This document shows positions 30,201 through 39,759 of a stretch of 64,000 nt of DNA, one piece after another; within the stretch, counting starts at the first letter, position 1; every line of letters begins with the position of its first letter. The position numbers were made by a program, and so were the translations under genes. Below the pieces are notes generated by a model. The model did no database searches, had not been told where the DNA came from, and was given only the letters and a program-made list of their open reading frames with translations. This DNA is from Salinicoccus halitifaciens (GTDB lineage: Bacteria; Bacillota; Bacilli; Staphylococcales; Salinicoccaceae), in assembly GCF_021026095.1 (NCBI RefSeq), contig NZ_JAJNCU010000005.1, positions 62,001 to 126,000 of the forward strand. Reading direction: 5' to 3'.

Positions 30201-30222
30201 CGGCACGCAGCCGGCGTGCCGT
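30200..30222. terminator. bidirectional hairpin between convergent genes
   Basis: ACGGCACGC and GCGTGCCGT are perfect arms with a five-base loop, directly after the regulator stop and 12 bases from the stop of the opposing gene. U-runs are lacking, so termination strength is uncertain. Confidence 0.6.
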
Positions 30223-30233
30223 CGATGTAAATA

Positions 30234-30920
30234 TCACTGGACGTCTCTGTGTCCCTTGAAATATTCAAGCTTGCCTTCATCAACTTTTCCTAAAATTCGG
30301 TAGCCGTCGAAGAAGTGATCGACATATTCAGACCCAATGTGGGATTCGATGCTTTTAGCCATGCTTGCGATATCGATGTAACGGTCGCGCATCCCGATAT
30401 TGATGACGTCGACGCTGCCGGTGATGTAGCTTTCATTGACAATGATATTGGAAAGCACGAAATCACCATGCCCGAAGACGATATCATCGTGCATCCCGCC
30501 AGCCTCATCATAGAAGATGAACGGGCAGTCTGACACTTTCGTCTTATGTAATGCACTTAAATAACGTCCCGCCTGCTTCAAAATCGATGCACGCGTTCCA
30601 TCGTCCGCCTCTTTCAGGAATACATCCGCTCCGACGCCGGGCAGGGCGATGTAGAAAAGGTATGCATAGTCCTCCTGGTAATACGTGACGGGTTTCGGCA
30701 CGCCGTTCACACCGTTCAGTTCTAGCCAAAGCTGACGTTTATGTTCACGCCGCGTCTTCTTGATGTCATCCGTATAAGATTTGGCGATCAGCGGCTCGGT
30801 CGGTTCGTACTGGTTCGGCGGGTCATCCTTGCCATATTCAAGACAGTATATTTCAGTCGCGGATTGCCCTTCGAGCGGGTGCCACTTGTAATACTCCTCA
30901 TAGATTTCAAAGGTGTGCAT
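30234..30920 (-). CDS. APH(3')-like phosphotransferase, protein-kinase fold
   Basis: 228 aa from ATG at 30920 (MHTFEIYEEYYKW), behind GGAGGAGAAGTC. The catalytic block HGDFVLSNI (HGD-x4-N, about residue 155) and the following VDVINIGMRDRYIDIASMAKSI match the aminoglycoside 3'-phosphotransferase/choline-kinase superfamily. The N-lobe lysine appears to be in PLIAKSY. It lacks close identity that I can recall with clinical APH enzymes, so a housekeeping small-molecule kinase is as likely as a resistance role. Confidence 0.78.
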   Translation of the reverse strand: MHTFEIYEEYYKWHPLEGQSATEIYCLEYGKDDPPNQYEPTEPLIAKSYTDDIKKTRREHKRQLWLELNGVNGVPKPVTYYQEDYAYLFYIALPGVGADVFLKEADDGTRASILKQAGRYLSALHKTKVSDCPFIFYDEAGGMHDDIVFGHGDFVLSNIIVNESYITGSVDVINIGMRDRYIDIASMAKSIESHIGSEYVDHFFDGYRILGKVDEGKLEYFKGHRDVQ

Positions 30921-31037
30921 GACTTCTCCTCCATTCCTTATAATCATACCTGAGGCGCAGTGGAAATGTCATTCAGTGATTCCCCTAATATTGGAACTTT
31001 ATGATATGATACAATCAGTATTTAAGGTGGTGTGAAC

Positions 31038-31208
31038 ATGGACTTGGAATATAAATTAAAAGAGCTTAAACATGATTATGTCCGTATCCAGGCTGACCTG
31101 GAAAAAGTCGAGTCGACCGGTCATAATACCGACAGCCTCGAAAAACAGCTCGTCGATATAGAAAATGAAATTACAGAAACGAAAAATAAAATCAGGCAAC
31201 AAAAATAA
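31038..31208 (+). CDS. small coiled-coil protein, SE1561-like
   Basis: 56 aa starting MDLEYKLKELKHDYVRIQAD, with GGTGG-type site upstream. Two short heptad-rich helices (LKELKHDYVRIQADLEKV and LEKQLVDIENEITETKNKI) flank STGHNTDS. The pattern resembles the small SE1561 family of staphylococci and bacilli, cytosolic and of unknown role. It precedes the MFS gene by 21 bases and is likely its operon partner. Confidence 0.6.
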   Translation: MDLEYKLKELKHDYVRIQADLEKVESTGHNTDSLEKQLVDIENEITETKNKIRQQK

Positions 31209-31229
31209 TGTAATCAGGAAGTGCATGAA

Positions 31230-32384
31230 ATGAAAAGAATGATAACCGTAATCATGATCATTCAGTTCCTGATTTACTTCGGTTTCAGTATGATCATCCC
31301 CGTCATTCCGGAAATCGTCACGGAACTTGATGCCTCCACGACTCATATGGGATGGCTGCTTGCAATCTACTCACTGGCGAGCTTCCTGTCGGCACCCTAT
31401 TTCGGGCGCCTCAGTGACAAGTACGGGCGGCGCAAAATACTGCTTTATGGGTTGTTCGCTTTCGCATTGAGCTTTTTCATATTCGGTGTGTTCATCGACA
31501 ATCTTTTGATACTCTACATAAGCCGCATACTCGGTGGTGCAGCCTCTGGTGCACTCTATACTGCAACGACAAGCATGGTCGCGGACATCACCACGCGGGA
31601 AACCCGCACGAAATATATGGGGCTCGTCGGCATGGCGGTCGGCATGGGCTTCATATTCGGACCGGGCATCGGCGGCCTGCTTGCCGGCATCAGTCTGAGC
31701 CTCGCTTATTTCATGACCACTTTCGTCATTTTGGTGACTCTGGTCGTGGCGATATTCAAAATCGAAGAGACATACCGCCCGACGACGACGGTCAATAAAA
31801 ATATCACCCTGCCGACGGAGTATCTTCTTCAGCCGGTCGGCATACTGCTCGTATGTACGTTCCTCGTCATGTTCATCAACAGCGGCATGGAGAGTACATT
31901 CCAGCTGCTCGGCATCGAAAGGATCAGCATCACTCCGGCGGAGATGGGTATTTTATTCTTCATCGGGGGCATATTCAATGCCATCGTCCAGGGCGGCGTG
32001 ATCCGCAGATTGAAAGACGGCCAGGAGCTGCCGTTCATGATTGCGGGCCAGGTGTTCACCCTGATTGCATTCATCATGCTGCCGTTCATGAACGGGCTCG
32101 TCTACGCCGGGTTCTGCATCGTGTTCCTGATGGTGGGCAATGCCCTTGTCCGGACACTCATCACTTCACAGATCACCAAAGAGGCACAGGCGGGTGAAAT
32201 GGGACGGATGACTTCAACGACGTATTCCATGGACAGCCTCGGCAGGATCTTCGGCCCGATCGTCTTCAACCTGCTGTTCCTCATCAGCCCGGGGACGCCA
32301 TTCTGGTTTGGTGCTGCAGTGACCGTATTTGCCACATTTTTCATCTTCCAGTATTATCGTAAAGGAAAGCGGGTGATTCAATGA
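31230..32384 (+). CDS. MFS drug-efflux-type transporter (TetA/NorA-like)
   Basis: 384 aa, twelve predicted membrane segments. Motif A GRLSDKYGRRKILLYG sits between segments 2 and 3, and motif C-like GMGFIFGPGIGGLLAG in segment 5 points to drug/H+ antiporters. The preferred start is ATG at 31230 (MKRMITVIMI), nine bases after AGGAA; GTG at 31221 is an alternative. Its stop overlaps the next gene (ATGA). Substrate unknown. Confidence 0.82.
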   Translation: MKRMITVIMIIQFLIYFGFSMIIPVIPEIVTELDASTTHMGWLLAIYSLASFLSAPYFGRLSDKYGRRKILLYGLFAFALSFFIFGVFIDNLLILYISRILGGAASGALYTATTSMVADITTRETRTKYMGLVGMAVGMGFIFGPGIGGLLAGISLSLAYFMTTFVILVTLVVAIFKIEETYRPTTTVNKNITLPTEYLLQPVGILLVCTFLVMFINSGMESTFQLLGIERISITPAEMGILFFIGGIFNAIVQGGVIRRLKDGQELPFMIAGQVFTLIAFIMLPFMNGLVYAGFCIVFLMVGNALVRTLITSQITKEAQAGEMGRMTSTTYSMDSLGRIFGPIVFNLLFLISPGTPFWFGAAVTVFATFFIFQYYRKGKRVIQ

Positions 32385-32692
32385 TCGTCATACTGATGCT
32401 GCTTATATATCTCGTCATCGGGTACGCCACCGTCATGGTGATGAGGAGCCGCACACTCGATGCCATGAGGCTGATTTCCGGTGTCGCTTTCCTTCTGCTG
32501 ATCCTGGTCTACAGCCTCTCACTGCCCAATCCGGATGCGGTCATCGTATTCGTGCTCGGCCTGTCCCTGATGCTGTCCATTGAAATAGCCGCATTCAAGG
32601 AAAATAAAGATGACCGTGATCATGTATTTTTAATCTACGCATTCACAGCAATGTTTTCAGCTGTTTTGGTCATAGTGGTTCTTATGAATTGA
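32381..32692 (+). CDS. small membrane protein, unknown function
   Basis: 103 aa, translationally coupled to the MFS gene through ATGA. Four hydrophobic segments (about 1-20, 32-48, 51-69 and 82-102), with charged stretches only at RSRTLD and KENKDDRDH. No recognised family. Coupling to the transporter suggests an accessory or shared-regulation role. Confidence 0.7.
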   Translation: MIVILMLLIYLVIGYATVMVMRSRTLDAMRLISGVAFLLLILVYSLSLPNPDAVIVFVLGLSLMLSIEIAAFKENKDDRDHVFLIYAFTAMFSAVLVIVVLMN

Positions 32693-32708
32693 GTGGGAAG
32701 GTGGAAAC

Positions 32709-32984
32709 ATGAGAAGAGTCATATCTGTTCTGCTGATCCTGATGCAGCTGCTGTTCTTCATCAACTATTTCATCAATGACAGCATCATGCAGCTGAATCT
32801 GTATTTATGGATTTTTACGGCACTTTTCGGCGCGTTCGTCAGCTACCGGCTGTGGAGCAATGCGCCCCATATGTATGAAAGCGAGAAGCTTTACATGACC
32901 ATGCGCATCTCCCTCTCCGTCGTGAGCGCCGCATCGATCATCTTCATACTGATGCTCATCATCGCGAGGCCTTATCTTCTGTAG
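32709..32984 (+). CDS. small membrane protein, unknown function
   Basis: 91 aa from ATG at 32709, behind AAGGTGG. Three hydrophobic segments (about 4-22, 30-45 and 66-88), charge concentrated in the middle (SNAPHMYESEKLY). Last gene of the 31038-32984 operon. I do not recognise the family. Confidence 0.65.
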   Translation: MRRVISVLLILMQLLFFINYFINDSIMQLNLYLWIFTALFGAFVSYRLWSNAPHMYESEKLYMTMRISLSVVSAASIIFILMLIIARPYLL

Positions 32985-33000
32985 GCAGGCGCACACAACA

Positions 33001-33036
33001 AAGACACCGGACAGAGTCATTCTGCCCGGTGTCTTT
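33001..33036. terminator. bidirectional terminator
   Basis: AAGACACCGG (33001-33010) pairs with CCGGTGTCTT (33026-33035), followed by T in one direction and by TTTGTTGT in the other. It serves the small-membrane-protein operon and the convergent transferase gene. Confidence 0.85.
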
Positions 33037-34305
33037 TCATTTCCTGCCTTTTTTCTCTTTCCTCAGCTGGTTCAGCCTGATTTTGCCTTTCTGGAAGACC
33101 GGCACACCGACTTCCGCAGCCATATATAAAGGGCGCCTCAATATGAAGTCGAATTCCCCGATTTTCTCGGACACTTCCGTACCCCATACTTTTTTGAACT
33201 GCCAGAGGCCGAAATGAGGAGAATCCTCTTCAGGCATCACGCTCACCCCGCCAAAGTCATAGGTTTTTGCACCTTTATCCCTTGCATACTGCATCATGAC
33301 AAACTGCATATGATGGTTCGGCAGATAATCCCGGTAGTCGTTTGAAGAGGCACCGTATAAATAATACGCCTTGTGCCCGGACAGTGCGAGCAGGGCACCA
33401 GATAAGATGATGCCCTCTGGATGCTCATCCTTCAGCTCCTGTGCTTCTTTGAGCTGACCCTCGAGCTTTGCTTTCCTGTTCTGAAGGTCCTTCAGTTGAT
33501 TGTCTTTTTTAGTGCCGTCTTTCTTCTTCTCTGCCTTCACGGTTTCCTTATCCAGCTTTGCGAGGTCCGATTTTACGGAATCCTCCACTTTTGAAGGGTT
33601 GAGGCGGACGAGGAACAGTTCCATATGGCCGTTCGGATTCAGATGGTCATACATCGATTCGAAATAAGTGATGTCACGCGTGAGGAAGCCGTCACGCTCC
33701 CCCGTCTCCTTCATGAGATCGACAAAGGCTGGCAAGTCCCCGCGCGATGCTTTGTACACTTCCGTCCCTTTCTTCAGGGCATTGCGCACCTTCGTGCGGT
33801 TGTTGCGCTCAAAACTCTGCAGCAGCGCTTCATCATCTTTATCGATGTCCGACACCATCGTCTGGCGCGGCTGGATCGCATCCTTGCTCATGCCGTCATG
33901 AAAGCCGCGGTGCTTGAAGCCGAGGACCTTAAGGTTCTCAAGCGCATCTTCATATTCCGACACCGGAATATCCGGGTCGATTTTAATCGCGTAGGCCTTC
34001 TCTTCCTTTGCGATGACGACAGCTTCCCGAAGCATCGCCTCGACAAGCGCATGATCGTGATAGTCGCATACGAAACCTCGGGATATGTAGCACAGCGTCG
34101 CATTCAATTTAGGCACCTTCTTGAACAGAAGTGTCGCAGCGCCCCTCGTCTCCGAAGATTCATCCGCAAGTGCGAACCGTCTGAAATACCAACCCGTCAG
34201 CTTCTTGGACGCCGCCCAGTCCGTCAGTTGGAGCAGGTCGCCGTTCGGATGATTTTCTATGAACCGGTTATGTTCTTCTTCACTTAAATGCAATCGTTTA
34301 TACAT
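33037..34305 (-). CDS. FemA/FemX-family peptidoglycan bridge aminoacyltransferase
   Basis: 422 aa from ATG at 34305 (MYKRLHLSEEEH), behind GGAGATAATT. Two GNAT-like halves: FLQ-like LLQLTDWAASKKLTGW at the N-terminus and, late, the YLYGASSNDYRDYLPNHHMQF and YDFGGV blocks typical of FemX/FmhB. A lysine-rich coiled-coil arm lies at about residues 240-300, as in FemA. Such enzymes add amino acids from aminoacyl-tRNA to the lipid II stem peptide at the inner membrane face. Which residue is added cannot be read from sequence. Confidence 0.85.
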   Translation of the reverse strand: MYKRLHLSEEEHNRFIENHPNGDLLQLTDWAASKKLTGWYFRRFALADESSETRGAATLLFKKVPKLNATLCYISRGFVCDYHDHALVEAMLREAVVIAKEEKAYAIKIDPDIPVSEYEDALENLKVLGFKHRGFHDGMSKDAIQPRQTMVSDIDKDDEALLQSFERNNRTKVRNALKKGTEVYKASRGDLPAFVDLMKETGERDGFLTRDITYFESMYDHLNPNGHMELFLVRLNPSKVEDSVKSDLAKLDKETVKAEKKKDGTKKDNQLKDLQNRKAKLEGQLKEAQELKDEHPEGIILSGALLALSGHKAYYLYGASSNDYRDYLPNHHMQFVMMQYARDKGAKTYDFGGVSVMPEEDSPHFGLWQFKKVWGTEVSEKIGEFDFILRRPLYMAAEVGVPVFQKGKIRLNQLRKEKKGRK

Positions 34306-34364
34306 AATTATCTCCAATCCAAAAAATCTGTTATAATTCCATTTATGAAAGGTGGCGTAACTTT

Positions 34365-34610
34365 ATGAGAATCATCATATTAAGCATTTTAATACTGCTC
34401 AATGCGGTCAGCATGATCGAAATGGGTCAGTACTTCGATTCAGGCTTCATCCAGCTGTTGAGCGTCCGTATCATCCTTGCCGTGATTTCATTAATTTTAT
34501 CCATCGTGTACCTCCTGGTCGGCGGCACGAAAGCTTTGAAGCTCACCGGCATCGTGACGGCCCTCATCGCCCTTTCGCATCTCGTCTTCATGCTTTATAT
34601 AAACTTATAG
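34365..34610 (+). CDS. small membrane protein, unknown function
   Basis: 81 aa, ATG at 34365 behind AAAGGTGG. Three hydrophobic segments (about 2-20, 28-53 and 58-80). The last 16 bases overlap the 3' end of the convergent VOC gene. No recognised family. Confidence 0.6.
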   Translation: MRIIILSILILLNAVSMIEMGQYFDSGFIQLLSVRIILAVISLILSIVYLLVGGTKALKLTGIVTALIALSHLVFMLYINL

Positions 34611-35281
34611 TCCGCACCCAGATACTCACCGCTTTCACCGGCTGTACCGATTTCGATCGACATGGCCGGCTGATTGCCTTCTTCTAGCTCGATCACCGTA
34701 TGGTCATCGATATTTCCCTGCCAGATGCCGATGACATCGAAGAAAGCCTGCCACTCGGCAGTGTCCCTCACGGTCTGCCGTATCCTGAGCAGCGCCGGCT
34801 CCATTGATGCCCCGAAACCTTTGATGCGTTCCCTTCTTGCATCATCATCCTCTTCCCACTGTATGAAAAAAGGAAACATATGCTGATCGTGCAATATATA
34901 AAGCAGCGACCAGCGCAATGTCTCCCCGCCGGTCACACGCTCCATATACAATGGGCCGAATGTCTTGAACCCTTGTGCCCGGTAACGTTCGGAAAGCTTT
35001 ACGATATCGTCGGTTGCCAGCGCATAGCGGATGAACCCTTCCTTATAATTGCATTTATGGATTGCCTTGGCGAAGGAATCCTCCGCTTCACGCAGATGAT
35101 CATGAAATAAGTCGCGGTCCCGTATCGCAAGGTATTCGATGTAGCGCATATCGATATAGGATAACAGGTTCTCCGTACCGAGGCGCTGGTGCACGCCGCC
35201 GGAATGTATATCGAGCGGCGCCTCTTCCCGTGCTGCTTCCAGACTGTTGACATAATGGATGATATGGTCGAACTGGATCAT
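34595..35281 (-). CDS. VOC-superfamily (glyoxalase-like) protein
   Basis: 228 aa from ATG at 35281 (MIQFDHIIHYVNSLEAA), behind GAGGGGGCAG. The start FDHIIHYV and later NLLSYIDMRYIEYLAI match the glyoxalase-like domain 3 type, with a possible metal ligand in FDH and glutamate in YIEYLAI. Substrate unknown; cytosolic. It overlaps the end of the facing small gene. Confidence 0.72.
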   Translation of the reverse strand: MIQFDHIIHYVNSLEAAREEAPLDIHSGGVHQRLGTENLLSYIDMRYIEYLAIRDRDLFHDHLREAEDSFAKAIHKCNYKEGFIRYALATDDIVKLSERYRAQGFKTFGPLYMERVTGGETLRWSLLYILHDQHMFPFFIQWEEDDDARRERIKGFGASMEPALLRIRQTVRDTAEWQAFFDVIGIWQGNIDDHTVIELEEGNQPAMSIEIGTAGESGEYLGADYKFI

Positions 35282-35375
35282 GTTCTGCCCCCTCAAGCTT
35301 TTAGTATGGTCGTGCCGTTCCTGACAATAAAAGCCGGCATGAATACCGCAGCATCCCATACCGGCCCGTTTCCAT

Positions 35376-36536
35376 TCAGACTTTGATGATGTCCGATCGG
35401 CCTTCTTTGAGCCGCTCCGCTTCCTTGGCGCGGTAATCCTGGCTCACTATCCTGTCCCCTGTCTCAGCGTCGAAGAAGTGGCCATTCTCAATATCGAATG
35501 CGAACTTCACCCGGTCGCCGGCCATTATATTATGCCTGGCATCCACTCTTGCGATGAATTCCTGACCTTCATAATCCGCATAGAGCATGGTTTCCGAGCC
35601 ATGCATCTCGCTCACGCGGATCTCGACATCAAAACTTGCTTTCGATGCTTTGACATATTCCGCCTCATCCCGGATGTCTTCCGGGCGGATGCCGAATTTG
35701 ACCGGCTTCCCGTCGTACCCTTCATCCAGCAGCATCTCCCTTTTATCCCGGGGGATTTCAAAACGGGCATCCCCGATGGTCAGAACACCGCCGTCCATGC
35801 GGCCGTCGAAGATGTTCATTGCAGGAGAGCCGATGAATTCGGCAACAAAGACGTTCTCAGGCAGATCATAGACTTCTTTCGGCGTACCGACCTGCATGAT
35901 GTTGCCCTCGTTCAGCACGACGATCCTTGTCGCCATCGTCAGTGCCTCTGTCTGATCGTGGGTGACGTAGATCGTCGTCGTCTCAAGACGCTTGTGCAGT
36001 TTGGTGATCTCGGCACGCATCTGGACGCGGAGCTTTGCATCGAGGTTGGATAAAGGTTCATCCATCAGGAAAACCCCGGCATCACGCACAATCGCCCTGC
36101 CGAGTGCGACACGCTGCCGCTGGCCGCCCGACAATGCTTTCGGCTTCCGGTCGAGGTACTTTGTGAGCCCGAGTATTTCCGCCGCTTCATGGACCTGTGC
36201 CTTGATATCCTTCTTCGGCGTCTTCCTGAGCTTCAGGCCGAAGGCCATATTGTCATACACGCTCATATGCGGATACAGCGCATAGTTCTGGAAGACCATC
36301 GCAATATCCCTGTTCTTCGGTTCGACATCATTCATCCTTTTGCCGTTGATGTAGAGGTCACCGTCGGTGATTTCCTCAAGCCCTGCAATCATCCGGAGCG
36401 TCGTCGACTTCCCGCAGCCTGACGGGCCGACGAAGACGATGAACTCCCCGTCGCCGATCGTGAGATTGAAGTCCCGCACGACTTCCGGGCCGTTATCATA
36501 CACTTTTCTGATATTTTCGAGCTTCAACTCTGCCAT
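35376..36536 (-). CDS. msmX: multi-sugar ABC transporter ATPase MsmX/UgpC
   Basis: 386 aa. Walker [10 protein letters not shown], signature [15 protein letters not shown], Walker [13 protein letters not shown]. The C-terminal regulatory OB domains (GIRPEDI, then [18 protein letters not shown]) characterise the MalK/MsmK group. It stands alone, without permeases, as in Bacillus, where one ATPase energises several sugar importers. The C-terminal 20 residues after DAETGDRI are an extension. Confidence 0.9.
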   Translation of the reverse strand: MAELKLENIRKVYDNGPEVVRDFNLTIGDGEFIVFVGPSGCGKSTTLRMIAGLEEITDGDLYINGKRMNDVEPKNRDIAMVFQNYALYPHMSVYDNMAFGLKLRKTPKKDIKAQVHEAAEILGLTKYLDRKPKALSGGQRQRVALGRAIVRDAGVFLMDEPLSNLDAKLRVQMRAEITKLHKRLETTTIYVTHDQTEALTMATRIVVLNEGNIMQVGTPKEVYDLPENVFVAEFIGSPAMNIFDGRMDGGVLTIGDARFEIPRDKREMLLDEGYDGKPVKFGIRPEDIRDEAEYVKASKASFDVEIRVSEMHGSETMLYADYEGQEFIARVDARHNIMAGDRVKFAFDIENGHFFDAETGDRIVSQDYRAKEAERLKEGRSDIIKV

Positions 36537-36573
36537 ATTATAATCCCCTTATTATATTATAAAAAGCATTTAC

Positions 36574-37629
36574 TTATGATTGTCCCCCGGCTTCCTTCAA
36601 GTGCTTCGCCAGTACATCCCCCGCCATATCGTTCATGGCGCGGACGTATTCAAAGACACCCCGGAGCACGGGATAGACCGTCCTGATGCCGGCCTCACCG
36701 AAAGTCGAGAGGACGAATGTGATGACATTCAGCTTACGCACTTTCAGCACAGTGGATATGAGTGTCGTGAGCGGGCCGATCATCTTCCTGTAGTTGCCTG
36801 CCACTTTACCTGTATCCTTCGCCTGGTTGACGAATTCTTTGACTCTCGGCATCGGCATGCCGATGAACCCGGCATCTTCCTCATCCAGATGGAAATGGCC
36901 TGCTGTCTTCTGTTCGATGGCTTTGAACTCCCTGCTCAAAATCAGGTCCTTAAAGCCCGGAGTGAGCAGCCTCGCACCGAGCGTACTGCTCTTTTTATTG
37001 AGGAATTTATCGAAATATCTGGAGTCTTCAAGCCTTTTTTGGAATTCTTCATCCTTTGAATCGAAGTACGCGTCGATGTCTTCTTTGAGCGCATCGATGC
37101 CGGTACCGTTCTTGACGCTGACGAAATGATATTTAAGAGGGTCCTTGATGATTTTCTTGAATGTAACATGCAGCTCTGAATTCTTCTCCTGCTTGAGCAG
37201 TTCGCGGTCGTAGGCGCCGGATACGTCGATGAGTGCATCCAGCTTGCTGTATACGAAAGTGATTTTGGTTTTATTTTTGGCAAGGAACCTGATCACCTTT
37301 TCATCCGCTTCCCTGATCTTCGAAGAAAATACATACAATACATGCTTCACCTTATGCTTTTTCAGCAGTTTCTTATATTGCGCAGGCGAGAATTCCGTTG
37401 TGCCGACGCCCGGGAAATCCAGCAGCTCACTATGTCCGCCGTAGCGGTAGCCTGCGACATCCCTTGTCGCATCGGTTTCCGTCGATATATGGGGATCCCC
37501 GCCCGTCAGCGCATGGATCAGCGCGCTCTTCCCGGCGTCCACCTGTCCCGCGACCGCAATGCGGTAATCTATCGTCCCGCGTATATAATCATGAAATTCT
37601 TCCACCAACGGATGTTGCTGTGTCATCAT
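36574..37629 (-). CDS. Era-like GTPase, unknown role
   Basis: 351 aa. G1 GQVDAGKSA (about residues 28-36), G2 threonine in the ATRDVAGYRY region, G3 DFPG, and G4 as SKLD in place of NKxD. The C-terminal half (GPLTTLISTVLKVRKLNVITFVLSTFGEAGIRTVYPVLRG) has amphipathic or membrane-associating helices, reminiscent of the DUF697/IRG-like GTPases. Followed closely by a DUF368 gene upstream on the same strand (9 bases apart), suggesting an operon and perhaps a membrane-related role. Confidence 0.7.
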   Translation of the reverse strand: MMTQQHPLVEEFHDYIRGTIDYRIAVAGQVDAGKSALIHALTGGDPHISTETDATRDVAGYRYGGHSELLDFPGVGTTEFSPAQYKKLLKKHKVKHVLYVFSSKIREADEKVIRFLAKNKTKITFVYSKLDALIDVSGAYDRELLKQEKNSELHVTFKKIIKDPLKYHFVSVKNGTGIDALKEDIDAYFDSKDEEFQKRLEDSRYFDKFLNKKSSTLGARLLTPGFKDLILSREFKAIEQKTAGHFHLDEEDAGFIGMPMPRVKEFVNQAKDTGKVAGNYRKMIGPLTTLISTVLKVRKLNVITFVLSTFGEAGIRTVYPVLRGVFEYVRAMNDMAGDVLAKHLKEAGGQS

Positions 37630-37638
37630 GTCACCCCA

Positions 37639-38505
37639 TCATATAGTTTCTTTATTTTTGCCGCCCATATATGTACTTATTGACAATCCGGCAGCAAGTG
37701 AAACAATTGAAGCGATCCATGTGCCGGCAGCATCCGGCAATCCGGGATAGAGCGGGAAGACCGAACCGAACAGGAGGCCGATGATGGCTGCATACATGAT
37801 GTAGGTGTAATTCCTGAGCAGGAACTGGATCCCCCTGCTCGCGAGCAGCAGGCCGGAGACGATGCCGAGTCCTGTTGCAATCAGGATCGGCAGCACCTCG
37901 AAGTTGAGGGAAGTGAACTCGCTGATGGCCCTCATGATGACGGGATAGGCGCCGAGGATCAGCAGCATGAGCGAACCTGATATGCCCGGCAGCAGCATGA
38001 CGGCTGAAGCAAGCATGCCGCTGAAGAACAATCCTATCAACACCGGTATCGAAATTTCAATGCTCTCCGCCGGCGCTGCAGTATCATTGACCGTCGACAT
38101 CCAGTACAGGAGGACGATCACCAGTCCGATCACTATGTAGTGGGCCGGCCTGAACTCGGTTTTATAGCTCGAAATGCTGAACATCATCGGGATGACGCCA
38201 AGCACCATGCCGATGAAGAACCAGTGCGTCGGAACCATATGCTCGGTCAGCAGGTAGTCCATCAGGGACGACATCGTCAGTATCGCGACACCCATGCCGA
38301 TGACAAGGGGCAGCAGATATAACACCGCAGTCTTGAAGTGCCTGGAGACGATGCGGCTGATCGCCCCGAGAAATTGTTCATATATACCTAAAAGCAGTGC
38401 CATCGTACCGCTGCTGACACCCGGGATGATTTCGCATATCCCCATTAAAAATCCTCTGAAGAGGTTCGTCCATCTAAACATCTCTCTGCCCCGCCATTCG
38501 ATCAT
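37639..38505 (-). CDS. DUF368 membrane protein, probable undecaprenyl-phosphate translocase (PopT type)
   Basis: 288 aa with about eight to nine hydrophobic segments. The twin GxxPG-like motifs are present: FLMGICEIIPGVSSGTMALL near residue 20 and LLPGISGSLMLLILGAYP near residue 170. These are the DUF368 signature. DUF368 proteins have been shown to return undecaprenyl phosphate to the cytoplasmic face for cell-envelope synthesis. Start at 38505 behind GAGGAG. Confidence 0.85.
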   Translation of the reverse strand: MIEWRGREMFRWTNLFRGFLMGICEIIPGVSSGTMALLLGIYEQFLGAISRIVSRHFKTAVLYLLPLVIGMGVAILTMSSLMDYLLTEHMVPTHWFFIGMVLGVIPMMFSISSYKTEFRPAHYIVIGLVIVLLYWMSTVNDTAAPAESIEISIPVLIGLFFSGMLASAVMLLPGISGSLMLLILGAYPVIMRAISEFTSLNFEVLPILIATGLGIVSGLLLASRGIQFLLRNYTYIMYAAIIGLLFGSVFPLYPGLPDAAGTWIASIVSLAAGLSISTYMGGKNKETI

Positions 38506-38633
38506 GAAGTCTCCTCATGATGCATTTATTGATTCCATTATAGAACGATTGTAGCATAAATAGACTCAATTTTTCAGAAATTATGCGTATAATGGAGGGT
38601 GGATGCGATTATCAATGAACAGGAGTTGTACAT

Positions 38634-39689
38634 ATGAAAAAACTGGGCGTTTATTTCGGTACATTCGCACCATGCCATGTGGGCCATTTCGAACAGATCA
38701 TCCGTGCCAAAAGGGAGAACGATCACGCGCTCGTCATCGTCAGCGGCTACGCAGGCGACCGCGGGGACGAATACGGTATGTCTTTGAACCACAGGGTGAA
38801 GGCGATGCGGCAGCTGTGTGCCGGGGATGAGAATGTGACGGTGCTGAAGCTCGATGAAACGGATATCCCCCGCTATCCTGAAGGGTGGAGGCTGTGGCTT
38901 GAAATGATGGCGGACCTCATACGGGAAGGGACGCCGCAGCATGCCGAAGATTTCGGCTCACTGACGTTCTACGTCGGTGAGGAGGAGTACATCAGGCCGC
39001 TCGAGGACTTTTATTCCCAGGAATGGGAAGACGTTCCGGTAAGTGTCACGCTTGTGGACAGGGCGCTGCTCCGGATCAGCGGCACGAACATCCGTGAAGC
39101 GGCGCTCATCAACTGGGATTATGTAACACGTCCGTTCCGCCGTTTTTTCGTCCAGAACGTCCTCGTCCTAGGGGCGCCCGGGACAGGCAAATCGATGCTC
39201 GTCAAAGATCTCGCGCGCCGTTATTCAACGAGTTATTCCGTCGAATATAAGAAGGAGTACTTGAAGGCACACCAGGTGGGCGAAGATGAGCTGGACGCCA
39301 AGGATTTCCATGCAATCGGCATCGGCCAGTTCGATCTGAACCGCAGGCACATACACTCTCCTGCTACACGTAAAGCCTTTTTCGCAGATACCGATGTCAT
39401 GACGGCGAAGGTGATGACGCAGCTTTCCGATTCGAATGAAGCATCAAGGAAGCTCTACGAAGTATTCGATTATTACATCCAGCTCCAGAACTGGGCGCTC
39501 ATCCTGCTGCTTCCGCCGGCAAAGGACGATGAGTATGGCCATACACTTTACCAGGCACTGAAGGAAGAGATTGAGCATAACAATCTCACTGCCGTCACCC
39601 ATGAATTGAAAGGGGATTCATATAGGGATATTTACCGTGAGGCACATTCACTGGTCGACGAAATGCTCGCAGAAGGCAAAGATAATTGA
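38634..39689 (+). CDS. nadR: NadR-type NMN adenylyltransferase / ribosylnicotinamide kinase
   Basis: 351 aa bifunctional NAD-salvage enzyme. The N-terminal nucleotidyltransferase has GTFAPCHVGHFEQI (HxGH-type site, residues 8-21) and RISGTNIREA (about 145-155). The C-terminal kinase starts at about 175 with P-loop GAPGTGKSML and contains FADTDVMTAKV. There is no N-terminal repressor domain, unlike enteric NadR. No PnuC-type transporter is adjacent. Its promoter region is divergent from the popT-like gene. Confidence 0.86.
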   Translation: MKKLGVYFGTFAPCHVGHFEQIIRAKRENDHALVIVSGYAGDRGDEYGMSLNHRVKAMRQLCAGDENVTVLKLDETDIPRYPEGWRLWLEMMADLIREGTPQHAEDFGSLTFYVGEEEYIRPLEDFYSQEWEDVPVSVTLVDRALLRISGTNIREAALINWDYVTRPFRRFFVQNVLVLGAPGTGKSMLVKDLARRYSTSYSVEYKKEYLKAHQVGEDELDAKDFHAIGIGQFDLNRRHIHSPATRKAFFADTDVMTAKVMTQLSDSNEASRKLYEVFDYYIQLQNWALILLLPPAKDDEYGHTLYQALKEEIEHNNLTAVTHELKGDSYRDIYREAHSLVDEMLAEGKDN

Positions 39690-39759
39690 ATAATCATTTT
39701 ATATTTTCGTAAAATTGCGATATTATGGAACTTAGTAAATTACATAGGAGGAATTCAGT

